Origin: Paracentrotus lividus
Taxonomy: Eukaryota > Echinodermata > Echinoidea > Camarodonta > Echinidae
DNA length: 64,000 bases
NCBI GenBank assembly: GCA_940671915.1
Contig: CALNVZ010001365.1
Location: forward strand, 23,412 to 87,411
Direction: 5' to 3'
Part shown: positions 34,083 to 45,890 of the stretch, piece after piece
How the letters are laid out: each line of letters begins with the position of its first letter
How positions within the stretch are numbered: the stretch's first letter is position 1
The notes under the pieces: model-generated
Databases searched by the model: none
Seen by the model: only the letters and a program-made list of their open reading frames with translations
Told to the model about the DNA's origin: nothing
Translations under genes and position numbers: made by a program

Positions 34083-34412
34083 GTGAGATGTGGCCATCAA
34101 GGTATGTCAAGGTATGTTCATCGCGGATCAGTTTTGGATACTGACGAGGACAAAAAGTGCAAAGACATTACAAATCCATGGAAGTGGTCATGGATTGAGT
34201 ACAGCGTGAATCAAGACGGTCAGCTTCAAAGACTAGGAGACACCATCAGAAAAATTAAAAAAGCTGGCGTTGCTATGTGTGTTTTGTGTCATAAGGAAAT
34301 CAAATATGGCTCGCGTGGAAGAGTTGCCCTTGTGCAACATGTGACTACTAGACCCTAGTGCTCATTTAAATCTGTTAAAAATGCAGAAAGGAAATACTTT
34401 GCTTCCTGGTGA
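34083..34412 (+). pseudogene. Zinc-finger-like exon relic
   Basis: Reads NPWKWSWIEYSVNQDGQL and then KKAGVAMCVLCHKEIKYGSR with a following QH, a C-x2-C...H pattern like BED/U1-type fingers found near the N-terminus of transposon and host proteins. After a one-base slip near 34357 another frame reads NTLLPG before a GTGAGT donor (34410). It may be a captured exon; family unresolved. Confidence 0.4.
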
Positions 34413-34740
34413 GTAATCATTAATAAATGAATCACATGTACACAAGGCTTTGTTTTTTTTTTCATCTTCTAGGGTATAAAATCAGTGTTAAAATTGCTTG
34501 TAAACTAAAGGAAAAGGGCCTAAATGTAGATGTAAAGTTTAAAAAAGTCCCTACCGTGGGAGGGGGGATACCCCCCTCCCACACCTACCCCCCCCTCGGT
34601 CGCTTCGCTCCCTCGCAGGATTTCAGCTATTTTTTCAAAACCCCACTCACAGGCCTGCTTCAAACTAATACCCAATTTACCCATATAGCATCCATATTTA
34701 AAGTTTGACACCAATTTTCAATTTAAACTACCATCTTACT

Positions 34741-35035
34741 CATTTAGAGAAATTAATTAATTAGCTTAATTAAGTATCCTTAAGTTCAGATTTGATCCAT
34801 TTTTACTCATAAATGGATGATATTCCAATTAAACTGTCTAATGTTTAGGTAATGTGAAGGTAAAAGCTAATTTGTTAATGAATAGAAATTTATGCTCCTC
34901 CTCCTCATGCTCCTCCTCCTCCACCGTGCAAAAATGGCTACTCAGAGTTAATTAAATGCTAATTACTCAAAAACTAATTAACCATTTGCATTTCTTTTAC
35001 TTTTAACTAATTGCCAGATTAATTCCTTTCAACTT
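34741..35035 (+). repeat. Dispersed repeat, copy 2
   Basis: Diverged relative of 31490-31765, with an added CTCCTC expansion (34896-34922). Confidence 0.6.
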
Positions 35036-36120
35036 AATACCAAGCATATCCATATAGCACATGTATTTAGCATTTTATATCATTATTTATTTCTGTGCTT
35101 GTCGCGCACATGTAACCACACCACCTATATGGGGGCCCACTATAAAACGCATGGCCATAAAGAATGTTTGTGTCCCTTCCAAAAAGCATGCTTGGGCATT
35201 ATAAATTATTCTTGAACAGCGGCATAGAATCTTGCATTTTCATAGGATTTCAGCTGTGTCTAAAATAAACAATGCTGTTATTCTCTAAATTTACACTTTC
35301 ATTGCAAATGTTTGTTTAACTGATTATTCATTCTCTCCTTGGCAGTTGAATTTGCCTGATACATGCTGGTTGATAGAGGTGCATCTTGAAATTCTCCATT
35401 ATTTACATTTGACCTTGTATCCACCATACAGAAGAAGGGTGGAAAATTGACAACATGCATGCCTTATGGATATTCATAGCAATATCCCAAAGGAAAATAA
35501 AAATTATGATGCTATGCTGTATTTGTGATATGGTCCTTAAAAGTTGGACATTTCTGGCAGAACCAGGGAAGTGTTAATTATGGAAGCGTGACTCATGGCC
35601 ATCTTTTTGTTGCACATGAAGAGTTTGTTATTGCACCTCCAGATTTGTTCAGGGTGTTCGGTGAGATTTTGCCCAACATTTGTTGCTAAGCGTGCCAAAC
35701 AATTCTGGACTTGCTGCGCTTAGTAATGGTCGCACCAGTCAACCTGAATAAATCGGGAGGCACAATGACTCACTGTCCGTGTGCAACAACAAGATGGCGG
35801 CTATTCCCATGTCATTATGTAGTGGTCATGAAGAGCGAGAGAGGCATTTTCCCTCATGTTTTTGAAGTATGGCTCGTATTGCACACATGAGTGAACATGA
35901 TTTGTATTTCCCAGGTTATAGCCAAATTGCAATGCACCCACTGATTATATATACCCACATTGAATTGTTCCCTCTTGTTTTATGCCAGCCATGCTTCAAA
36001 AAGGCTTATGTCCATTATACAGCGCATTTCAAATAAAAGGTATCCATTTTTGGATGGTCAATATTCCCAGCTCATCTATTTTTGATTATCATTTATTTTA
36101 TGTATTTGGAGATAAACTCC
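35036..36120. other. Noncoding DNA inside the CACTA element
   Basis: AT-rich; no open frame or repeat structure recognised. Confidence 0.5.
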
Positions 36121-36254
36121 TCGGCCAGTATTCTCGAAGGGTGATTGAAGTTTGAAGGCCTACTAAATACGTATTGTTGAAGACAATAGCAAGAGTGACT
36201 AAATACGTATTTAGTAGACCTATTAACTTTAGTCATCCTTCGAGAATACCGGCC
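36121..36254. mobile_element. Small palindromic MITE
   Basis: CGGCCAGTATTCTCGAAGG at the left mirrors CCTTCGAGAATACCGGCCG at the right, with inner arms around ACTAAATACGTATT. About 134 bp. Confidence 0.8.
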
Positions 36255-37975
36255 GTCACCTTTACAATGATACCTTCCTTGAATCATGAATGTAACGCAT
36301 AACCGAATAAATTGTGAATGAGGGAGGCAGCTACAACATTCATTTTCCCAAGTTTTTGTTACGGATGAAAGACATCGCTGCACGTAATCCTATTTAATGC
36401 TTTGGGACAGCAGGGTCAGCATTCATTCAGTTTTCTTTAATTTTTTTACAACTTGGAAAAAATGGATTCTGTACTGCCAGTTTCATTTGCAATTTACTCA
36501 GTTATACTTAAAAATTTATGATTCAAGAAAGGTACCATTGGGAAGGCGGAGAGTTCATTTTTTCATCATATGTTACATATGATCAGCAAAAGCAACTGAG
36601 CTTCTAATATGGGCCCTCTAGAAATGGATTACCTTTTTTCTGAAACGCACTGTATAATATCAGTATTACACACATCTTTGTAAGCAATGACAGGTGTGAC
36701 AATTTTTATATAGCACATTTCCCATTAGAACATTTACCTAAACTGCCACCCTTGGCTAAATTTATTGAATGATTGTTTTATAATTACATTGATATTTTAT
36801 AACAGAATCAGAGTCTTTGTTGATAGTTGTAAAATTGATTACTCTTATTCAAAAAGTAAAAAAAAAAAAAAAAAAAATTAACTCCATTTTTGCATTTTTG
36901 GTATGCACATAGATTTTGATGATTTTGAGGTTCCCGATTTACAATTGTTTCATTGGTTACATAAAAAATGTGATTTGAAATATTCAATGTCCCAATTAGA
37001 CTTTAAAAAAAAAAAAAAATTGAATCCAGATTCCAGTGTGCCCTCCAAAGAGAACTTACAGCCTTGTGTTAATTGTTTTCCCATGCTGTATGTTAATGTG
37101 CTTTAATTAAATTAAACACGACAGTTGTCATTTTTGTTCCCAAATATATTTTTTAGACAAAAAAAAAAGTAATTGCTTGCAGTTTGTCTTTGTCCTTGCC
37201 TAGAAAGTAAAATAAAGAATTGGCCTTTTGATTAAGTTTCATGGCAATGGATACCAATTTCAATCCCTCCCTAAATCGTTTAAGAGTACAATTTACATAT
37301 TTTTTATCGAATGTATTAATTTGGGCATATAATTATGCAGATATCACTATATTTACAATTGACATTATGTTTCACTACTATACACTCTTATTTCCCTTTC
37401 AATTATATGCACATGATTAAATTATTAATTACTATATTTATGTTTATCTATGAAGTTTATAACTCCATCATACACTAGATAGAACATGAAAACAACGATT
37501 ACTTTATTACTTTAAAGACATTTACCTCAAACCTAATTTTTATATAATCTGATTATAAATTCCTTATTCATAATCTGTAATTACACTTGTATAAACGTAA
37601 AAACTTTGTTTAATCCTTTAATTTCCAAATAAGCCGAACCCAGCAAAATCGTATCAATACTTATAGCCCACATGTAATCTATATTGTTATCTATTCTTGT
37701 TTATCTGTTTATGTTCACACTACATCTATGAATTGTCGGTAATGAATATAATTTTGTTACAATATTGTCTTTTATATATGTACATGTATTTTATATTGTA
37801 TACGTTATCTTATGTTCTTATTTTGTAAAAAAAAATTGTAATTCGGCCTTTGCTAAATAAACCAATTCAATTCAATTAAAAAACATCTTATTAACTGGTT
37901 TCCTAAATTATAGCCAAGATAAAGGCTCATCAGACTGATAAGTTTTCTATCAGTAAGATATCATAACATCGTATC
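36255..37975. other. Noncoding, possible LINE 3' end
   Basis: AT-rich. At about 37835-37882 the sequence GGCCTTTGCTAAATAAACC followed by repeats of AATTC resembles the 3' tail of a non-LTR element on the plus strand, but no coding part is seen upstream. Confidence 0.35.
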
Positions 37976-40204
37976 AGGACATCTCCCCCGGAGGACAACT
38001 CCCCCGGGGACAACTCCCGGAGGACAGCTCCCCGGAGGACAACTCCCCCGAGAGGAACAACTCCCCCGGAGGACAACACCCGGAGGACAACTCCCCGCAG
38101 GACATCTCCCCGAGGACAGGTCCCGGAGGACAACTCCCCGCAGGACATCTCCCCCGATGAAAACTCCCCGGAGACAAGTCCACAGAGGACATATCCCCGA
38201 GTACAACTACCTGGGGACAACTCCCCGAGGACAATTCCCCTGGAGGACAACTCCCCCCGGAGGACAACTCCCTAGAGGACAACTCCCCGGAGGACAACTC
38301 CCCGGAGGACAACTCCCCCGGAGGACGACTCCCCCGCAGCACAACTACCCCGCAGGACAAGTCCTCCGGAGGACAACTCAACCATTCCGGAGAACAGATC
38401 CACATGCACTCGTTAATTTTTGGTCCATTTGCGATTTAAAAAAAAAAATATTATTTAAAACAATTTTTTTTTAACCGAAATAGCCATTCATGGAAATACA
38501 AATCTTTGGCAATTTTTTTTTCCGGCCAAGGGTGTTAAAGTTTGGCAGCTGTAGAGGCGTACTGCTATTGAACCGAATTTTATCGTCAAAAGAGAGAGAT
38601 ATCAACTTCAATCTTAAATCACCATAGGAAGATGATCTGATTAGATTTTAGAGTATGTAGGTCAATGGTCAGGCCCGTAATAGGATTTTTGCAGGGGTTC
38701 GAAATCTGGAAAAAAAATGAATATTTTGAAGGATGATTCTTGGCGCAAAGCGCGAGCCGGAATTTTTTGACTAAAATGAACCCGAAGCAGTATATTTTTA
38801 TTTTTATGGTTCTATTTTTGTTGTTGTTATTCTTTTACAAACGGTGACGCTCATCTTTCTTTAGCCAGAAAAAAAAAAAAAAAAAAAAAGGATTTTCAAG
38901 CGCGAATCGTCAAGTGAAAATGTTATATCACACTTCTCAATTATACAAAAAAAAAAATGTACATAATTTGATACAAGGGTTTTGTTTTGTTTTGTTTTGG
39001 CTTGTTTCAGCAAATTTTTTTAGAAATTATAAATGTTTTCATCGGATATGTTGACAGAAATACTGAAAAATTGGTTGATATACCAAGTGTTTTAATTTCA
39101 TCTACTTCTGGAGATATTTTCTACCACACTGTTGCAATAACACCCTCTTATGATAGCGATGACACGGCATGAATGTAAAGCTGTGCAAGTGCATACTTAT
39201 GAACACCACATCATTCAGATATAACTTGTTTGTAAAATCTTAAACCCAATGACAATGATTGTATTACATATTCCTTGAAAAATGACAAAACAAGTGATGA
39301 TGTTGGAATTGAGTTTTGTGAATTTCTTTTTGATAAAATAAATTGTGTTCTCGTTTAAACTTTTTGCGCCCATTCTAATTTGTTAGGGTGTGGATTAATT
39401 ATTAATTAAAGCTTAATTATCGTGGCTCACCCCCCCCCCCCCCTTATGAAGACGACTAGAGATATGTAGCCAACTCGCCCTTCGTGCTCTTTCTACTCAT
39501 GTAGCTTATATTTAAGTTCCCATTTAGCATCCTTCCTTTTTCAACATTTCTTTTATTCTTGCATTTTCATTAATTTTCTTTCTGAGGGTCACATTTCGTT
39601 GGGGTACCTCTGAATCTGCCAAACCTAACAACCTTTTGAGGGAAGGAGTAGCCCTTCATAATATTGGAAGGGGTGGTTCCAATGAATGATCAGCAATTAA
39701 ACAACCATTCCCATCCTCGCTTGTCATTTCAGAACGGTTACTCCATGCGAAAAGTAATGCAATAATTGTAACAGAAAGAAAAACCAAGGGGTTGGCATAA
39801 AATCAATAGTTAGAAAGCATTTAAAGTGAGGGGAGATGTCATCCGCAGAGTTGTCCTTGGGGGACCTATCCTCCGGGGGAGATGTCCTCCGGGGGAGATG
39901 TCCTCCGGGGGAGTTGTCCTCCAGGGGAGTTGTCCTGCGGAGGAGTTGTCCTCCGGGGGAGCTGTCCTCAGGGGTTGTTGTCCTCCGGGGGAGTTGTCCT
40001 CCAGGGGAGTTGTCCAGGGGGAAGTTGTCCTCCGTGGGAGTTGTCCCTGGGGGAAGCTGTCCTCCGGGGGACTCGTCCTTGGGGGGACCTGTCCTCCGGG
40101 GGAGATGTCCTTCGGGGGACCTGTCCTCCGGGGGAGCTGTCCTCCGGGGGAGCTGTCCTCTGGGAGTTGTCCTCGGGGGAGTTGTCCTCCGGGGGAGATG
40201 TCCT
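37976..40204. mobile_element. Inverted pair of 16-bp minisatellites around a 1.4-kb core
   Basis: The left arm (37976-38400) is about 25 units of GGAGGACAACTCCCCC. The right arm (39835-40204) is the same unit inverted. The outer edges AGGACATCTCCCCCGG and its inverse are perfect terminal inverted repeats. No target duplication is evident. This looks like a foldback-type DNA element. The Gly/Ser/Leu and Pro/Thr open frames in the arms are repeat artefacts. Confidence 0.8.
39011..39172 (+). pseudogene. Possible orphan terminal exon in the foldback core
   Basis: After a T-rich tract and TTTCAG the frame reads NVFIGYVDRNTEKLVDIPSV then SSTSGDIFYHTVAITPSYDS and stops. A-rich DNA with AATAAA follows at about 39339. 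Composition looks coding, but I do not recognise the protein. Confidence 0.3.
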
Positions 40205-40504
40205 AGAACCCATAACATGTATTGAATATCAATTTTACATGTACGCATTCCAATAGTGGAGCAGCTGCTCTAACTTCTGTGTAGGTACCAGTGCAGTCAC
40301 TGAATAATATTAATAGGGGTACTGCATTGCAATCTTGCTGTGCACATCTGCACACCACTGACAGTTTTGCACTTATATAATTGTGTGGATTATTGTTCCA
40401 GTAAATTTAGAAATGTTGATGTTGATATGATATGTTTACCTTATTAATGAATAAATCTGACATAACTTAATTACAAAATGTGTTTTTAATTTGTACCATT
40501 TTGC

Positions 40505-40790
40505 TTGTTTAGTATCAATCGGATATTAGATTGAAAATGAGAAAACTCTTATTCAATCTTATAAGATTGAATATATCAATCCCCTGTAAAGATTGAAAAT
40601 TTCTCAATCTAAACTAGAGTGAAATTTCAATCTAATAGACTGAGTTTTCAATCGTTTTCCAGATCTAAATTAGTCAATCTTTCCAAAGATTGATTTTCAA
40701 TCTTATAGGACTTTTCCCTCAGCACAATCTTTGAAAGATTGAAAATTCAATCTTTTAGATTGAATTTTCAATCCTTGGAATTAAGAATAA
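40505..40790. repeat. Right subterminal AATC/GATT repeat block
   Basis: At least twelve copies of GATTGAAAAT, TTCAATCTT and TAGATTGA-type words in both orientations, 120-400 bp from the right CACTA end. Similar words fill 2850-2965. Confidence 0.75.
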
Positions 40791-40885
40791 GAAGGGAAAG
40801 CCGTCGAGGACAATTTGGGATGAATACCTTTCCCTAATAACGAGTCTCCTCCTACTTCCAAATTCATCCCTTTTTAAACCACATT

Positions 40886-40909
40886 CCAGGTACGCAGATG
40901 CTCATAGTG
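40886..40909 (-). repeat. Right terminal inverted repeat of the CACTA element
   Basis: Read on the minus strand it starts CACTATGAGCATC and ends GCGTACCTGG, pairing with 1465-1489. It is followed by CAT (40910-40912). The apparent end of pol at 40902 is a TGA inside this repeat. Confidence 0.92.
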
Positions 40910-43900
40910 CATGCTTCTGCGGTCCAAGACTACGCAAGTCTCTTCTATTGCGGCGTACGATACTTCCGTTAGGTGTTTGTATCGTGTATGATCTTGGTTC
41001 CAGGCACTTTCCAACGACAGTGGCTGGGTTCCACGTGCCCGTTCCATGGTCCCGAGTCGTTACCTTCTGACCAGGTGTCAGAGGGGGAAGATCTTTGACC
41101 CCTCTACCATCGTAATCTTCTTTCTGCCCTTCTTGTCGTTCTTTTAGTCTTTCGTGAATTTCGCTCTGAGAAGGTGTGCGGTTCACTTTCATGGGCAGAT
41201 TGCTCCTGTACCTTCTTCCTTGCAATAGTTCAGCTGGTGATGACAAACTACTATCAATGGGTGTTGTTCTCAAACACAGAAGGGCTAAGTAAGGGTCGCC
41301 TCCAGTAATCTTCACTTTCTTGAGAGTTGATTTGATTGTCTGGATTGCCCTCTCTACAAGTCCATTACTCTGCGGACAGTGGGGACTTGAGGTCACATGT
41401 TCAATGTTCCACTGCTCAGTGAAACTCTTGTATTCTCGACTTGAGAACTGCGGTCCGTTGTCGCTCATGATCTTCAAGGGTATGCCTTGCTCACTGAAAA
41501 TGTTCTTGGTGATATGAACAATGGTTGAGCTGGTGCAACTACCTCGGACTTTCCTCACGACTGGAAACTTGGACCAGTAGTCTATGATGACAAGATATTC
41601 GTCACCATCAAAGTGAAACAGGTCTGTTCCTACTGTTTCCCACGGATGATTGGGTACATCATGCTGAGGAAGGGGTTCTTTCTGTTGAGCGTTCTGTAGC
41701 TCGTTGCATGCTTGGCAAGATCTGATCATTAGCTCAATATCTTTTGATAAGCCATCCCAGTAGACACATCTCCTTGCCTTGAGTTGTGTCTTTGTCGTGC
41801 CCTGATGACCTGCATGAAGACTGTGTAGCACTTCTCGCTGCATAGTCTCGGGTATGAAGATTCTTTCTCCCTTCATGAAGATACCATCTTCTACTGTCAA
41901 TGTATCTCTGCAAGACCAGTAGTGGCGCACATCCTTGGGAACCTTCTTCACGTCTTCAGGCCAACCAGTGAGGATTACTTCCTTGAGCATCTTTAAGCTT
42001 TTGTTAGCTTCTGTATCTTCTTGCAATTGCCTCATCTTTTTAGGAGATATGTAGATTGAATGAATGGTTTTGTCAAACTCCATAGTTGGTTGTTTCTCAG
42101 GGTTGATTCTCGACAAACCATCTGCTAGGGCAACCTCTCTTCCTGGCTTGTATACGAGGTCGAAATCATACTGCTGCAAACGGAGTAACATCCGCTGCAA
42201 TCTTGGCGGAGTGCTCGCTATGTTCTTTCGGTGGATGTATTCCAGCGGCTTATGATCCGATTCAACAGTGAATTTTGCCCCATAAACGTATGTGTGGAAT
42301 CTCGTGCAACCGAACACTACGGCCAGCATCTCCCTTTCGATGTTAGCATATTGGCTTTCCGTGTCTGACAACGCTTTGCTTGCGAATGCAACTGGCTTAC
42401 CCTCTTGCAGTAATGCCGCCCCTAGTCCTCTCATAGACGCATCTACTTGGATTGTTGTGGGCTTCGAAGGGTCAAAGTAGGTAAGGGTACACATAGATGA
42501 CACAAATGTCTTCAAATGTTCAAATGCTTCCTGATGCGATGGGGTCCACTGCCAATCACTGTCTTTCCTGATCAGTGCACGCAGAGTTTCTGTATTCTCA
42601 CTTAGATTCGGAAGGAAAGGAGACATGTATTGAACCATCCCCAGAAACTATTGGAGCTCTTTTACACATCCTGGTGCTGGAACCCCTGAGATATCTGCAA
42701 CCTTTGCGGGATCAGGATGCACGCCATCCTTGTCGTAGAGACATCCGAAGAACTTCACTTGTGGAATCTTCACATCGCATTTGTCTGGGTTGAAGACTAG
42801 TCCATACTCTCGTCCCACAGTCATGAGTGTATGCAGAGCTATGTCATGCTCTACATCCGTCCTTCCATAGACGACTATGTCATCTGCGATGCCAATAGTG
42901 CCCGGGCACTGCTCCAGGATCTGGTCCATCTTTTCCTGGAATATGTCTTGAGCCACTCTGATGCCGAAAGGTAATCGCTTAAACCTATACCTTCCAAAGG
43001 GTGAATTGAAGGTTGTCAGGTAGCTACACTCATCATCGAGGGCAACGCTCCAATAACCGTGTCTGGCATCAAGCTTGGAGAATACTTGAGCACCATGTAG
43101 CTTATGGGTTATCTCCTCAAGTGTAGGGGTCTTGTGGTATGTCCTCTTACATACTCTATTGAGGTCCTTGGGGTTCAGACACACCCGAAGCTTCCCATTG
43201 CTCTTCCTACTGAAAGCAAGCGAAGAAACCCAATCAGTAGGCTTGGTTACCTTCTGGATAACATCCATCGACTCCATTCTATCCAGTTCTTCCTTCAATT
43301 CTTCTCGAAGATGGATTGGAAACTTCCTCGGAGGATGGACAACAGGTTCTGCATTTTCCACGAGAGTGATGTGGTATTCACCTGGGAATCTTCCAATGCC
43401 CTTGAATCGATCTGGGTATTCATCTACCAGATTCTGTTTACTCTCAATCTTCCATGGTTCACTTCTCTGATGGAGCTCACAGTTCACTATGACTAGACAC
43501 ATCTTGACTGAACTCTGGAAGCCCAGGATGGCAGGTCCTCGAGTGTCTACGATGAAGAAGCTGTTGCGGAACCACTTCCCATCTTTGTACTGGCAGGGGA
43601 GATCAAAACAGCCATGCTGCTGTATCTGGGTCTCATTATATGCAAATAATCTCACATGTTTCAGTCTGACAGCCGATTCAACAGGATACCCCTTATCATC
43701 CAGCAGGTGCGGGAATGCCTTTCTAAAACATCTAAGAGGCAAAACGTTTCCTTGGGCTCCTGTGTCCACTTTGACCTTTAAGGTGTGGTTTCCTGGCCTG
43801 TCTCTTATGCTGATATTCAATGTTGCAAAGAGTTCATCCTTGCCATCATCTGGCGTACTCGTACCATCAATGCGAACATGTCCCACATAGATTGATTCTA

Positions 43901-44774
43901 TCGATAAGTCATCAAACTCTCTTTGGGGGTCGCCATCCTCTTCCTTGTTAGTGACTTGATGGACATTCCTTGTTGGGGTGCGTGAACGATGGTATTTCTC
44001 GTTCCCCTTTCTATGATCTCTGTCTCTTGGTGGCGACTGGGGTCTCTGTTCCTTGCCACCTGATGATCTGCACTGTTTCTTCCAGTGACCCTTTCTGCCA
44101 CATTTGTGACATTGTGACTTGAATGCGGGACACTTCTTTGGAGGGTGTCGCAGACCGCAATTCCTGCAAGCATTAGACTGGTGCACATCATGTACTGCAG
44201 CTCTATCCAGGCTATTCAGCTGGCTCATATGCGAATCACTGGCCTCGTGAGTCCTTGCAAGCGACGCAGCTTCATCCAGCTTCAGGTGCTCGTCCTTGCT
44301 CAGCAGTGCCTTCTGAACCTCTGGGTATCTGATACCCGCAATCAGAACCTCTATAATTCTCTCCTCGACAGTCTGATCGGTCTTGAAATTGCACTTAGCG
44401 GCTTTAGTGCGACATCTCAATATAAAGTCGTCGATTGTCTCTGACGCCCCCTGTCTGTATCGCTGAAATTCCAGCCTATGGATACGAAAGTTCTCTTGTG
44501 GTTCAAGCTGAGTTGAAAAGGCGTCCCAAATGTTCTTTGGATCTGCTAGTTCCTCCTCCGTCAATCTCCATGTATTGAACATCCTCAATCCTTCAACCCC
44601 CGACCACAGTACAACGTATGTGTGTTGTTCCTCATCAGGAATCTTCTTAATCCTGAACCACAAGTTGGCAACTTGTTTAAACTCTTGCAGTGCTTGCGAG
44701 CGGTCTGGGTTGGACCAGTCCATTCTAGGACTTGGGATGGATTCACTAGCCATGGTGATACCTGTTACTGACAT
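40910..44774 (-). pseudogene. gag-pol: gag-pol of the gypsy element, one in-frame stop, cut by the CACTA insert
   Basis: A single minus-strand frame from ATG at 44774. The first 200 residues are Gag-like; two zinc knuckles follow (C-x2-C...C pattern, about residues 203-235, near 44165-44070). The protease motif VDTGAQGN lies near residue 340. RT holds DIVVYG after IAD (active site). RNase H has VDASMRG and SDHKPLEYI. Integrase has an H-H-C-C finger (HAGHQGT...CQACN) and D, D, E in VGTDLF, MSDNGPQF and NGLVERAI. TAG at 42648-42650 splits the frame in the RT-RNase H linker; this is not the usual place for programmed readthrough, so it is probably a mutation. The last part continues at 1464-1328. 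Confidence 0.93.
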
Positions 44775-44806
44775 TCACTATGAAACTTGATGGTCATACA
44801 AATTCC

Positions 44807-45040
44807 GATATGTGAAAGGAACTTCCAAATATACATTTATGATAAATACAGAGTATTTTCATTAACCATATGTGAACAGAACCATCATATTATGTATACA
44901 ACACATTCTGACTACACCATATGTGAACGGAACCTTCATTCAACAAATATATCACATTATGAATATACCATATGTGAACAGAACCTTCATTCAACGAACA
45001 ACATATTATGAATATACCATATGTGAATGGAACTTTTATA
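44807..45040 (-). repeat. Five 51-bp tandem repeats in the gypsy leader
   Basis: Copies of ATACCATATGTGAACGGAACC recur at about 44807, 44865, 44917, 44968 and 45018, directly upstream of the gag start. Leader repeats may affect packaging or translation; that is inference. Confidence 0.8.
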
Positions 45041-45872
45041 TTCAGACTCGATACACTATAGCCTAGAGTCTAGACCAACTTAGATATGTAGAATCTAGAC
45101 TAAATATCACACAATCTTGGATGCAATATCAATTAGATCAACTCGAGTCTCTTCATCTAAACTAAAGTAAGATTACGTCCGACTCCGAGTCCAATCTCAA
45201 TCATGACATCAAATGTGGACTCTAACGTTAACGTTAACTGTTAGACCCCCTAGTCTAATTTCAATGAAGTTTCCCTCCGTCTCAGATCGTCCCAGCTGAA
45301 AACGTCCATCAGAACATGATCCGGATCCAGGGCCAGGCTTGTCCACATCTGTCCTAGTCGATCAGCCTCTAGGCTGGGGTCTCTAGACCCTCCCGTTGAT
45401 CCGCCTCTAGGCGGGGGCCTCTAGGCCCAGGCTCTAGCCTGCACGAAATCCAATCCTGGTCACCGACACCGCACCGTACTGACGTCGAAGTTGTGCTAAC
45501 TTTCCTTATCCAGTCCATTTCATAATTCACACAAAATGTTCCCCTGGATGTCCAAGTAGTATTTCTGACACTACTCACTAGATTTCTGTTCTACAAGGTA
45601 CGTAGGTCACCAACGTGCACATCTCATATCATAGTTCTCATTAATCCGAGCGTTTGAGATTTTTGGAATCACAGGAACAGTCCACGGCACGGCACACACT
45701 TGACCGGCAAAACCCGGCAGACGACAAGTCCAGTCACTGCACACAGCTGTACTGCACGTAGAGCCCGCGTTGGTCTACTCACTGCTCAAAATCAGTCCGA
45801 ACGAAGCGACGTGGTTGCTTTATCCATCAAAACTTGTTCCAAATTCGCCAAAATACAACGGCAAGAGTCCGT
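45041..45872 (-). other. Gypsy 5' leader
   Basis: Noncoding DNA between the primer site and gag. It has two tandem units rich in GATCxGCCTCTAGGC (about 45358-45430). No gene. Confidence 0.6.
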
Positions 45873-45890
45873 ATCCCACCGCTGCCACCA
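45873..45890 (-). other. Primer binding site, tRNA-Leu
   Basis: The plus strand reads ATCCCACCGCTGCCACCA, the 3' end of animal tRNA-Leu(AAG) with its CCA, directly next to the LTR. From tRNA knowledge this is an 18-nt match. Confidence 0.85.

Larger units (their letters stand above)
1465..40909 (+). mobile_element. Giant CACTA (EnSpm) DNA transposon, 39.4 kb
   Basis: The left end (1465-1489) and the right end read on the minus strand (40909-40886) both start CACTATGA and both contain GCGTACCTGG, with about 22 of 25 positions alike. The 3-bp duplication CAT flanks the element (1462-1464, 40910-40912). Termini beginning CACTA with 2-3 bp duplications define the CACTA superfamily. Inside are a CACTA-like transposase and a SAMD3-like gene, both on the plus strand, and subterminal repeats at both ends. 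Nested gypsy, Helentron-like, LINE and MITE insertions explain part of the size. Removing it restores the frame of the host gypsy pol. Confidence 0.92.

Noticed and set aside
37930..40256. Open frames rich in Gly, Leu, Ser or Pro on both strands
   Set aside because: Readings of the 16-bp minisatellite arms; the same peptide words recur in all frames.
40902..40904. Natural end of gypsy pol
   Set aside because: This TGA lies inside the CACTA terminal repeat; the true pol end is at 1328.
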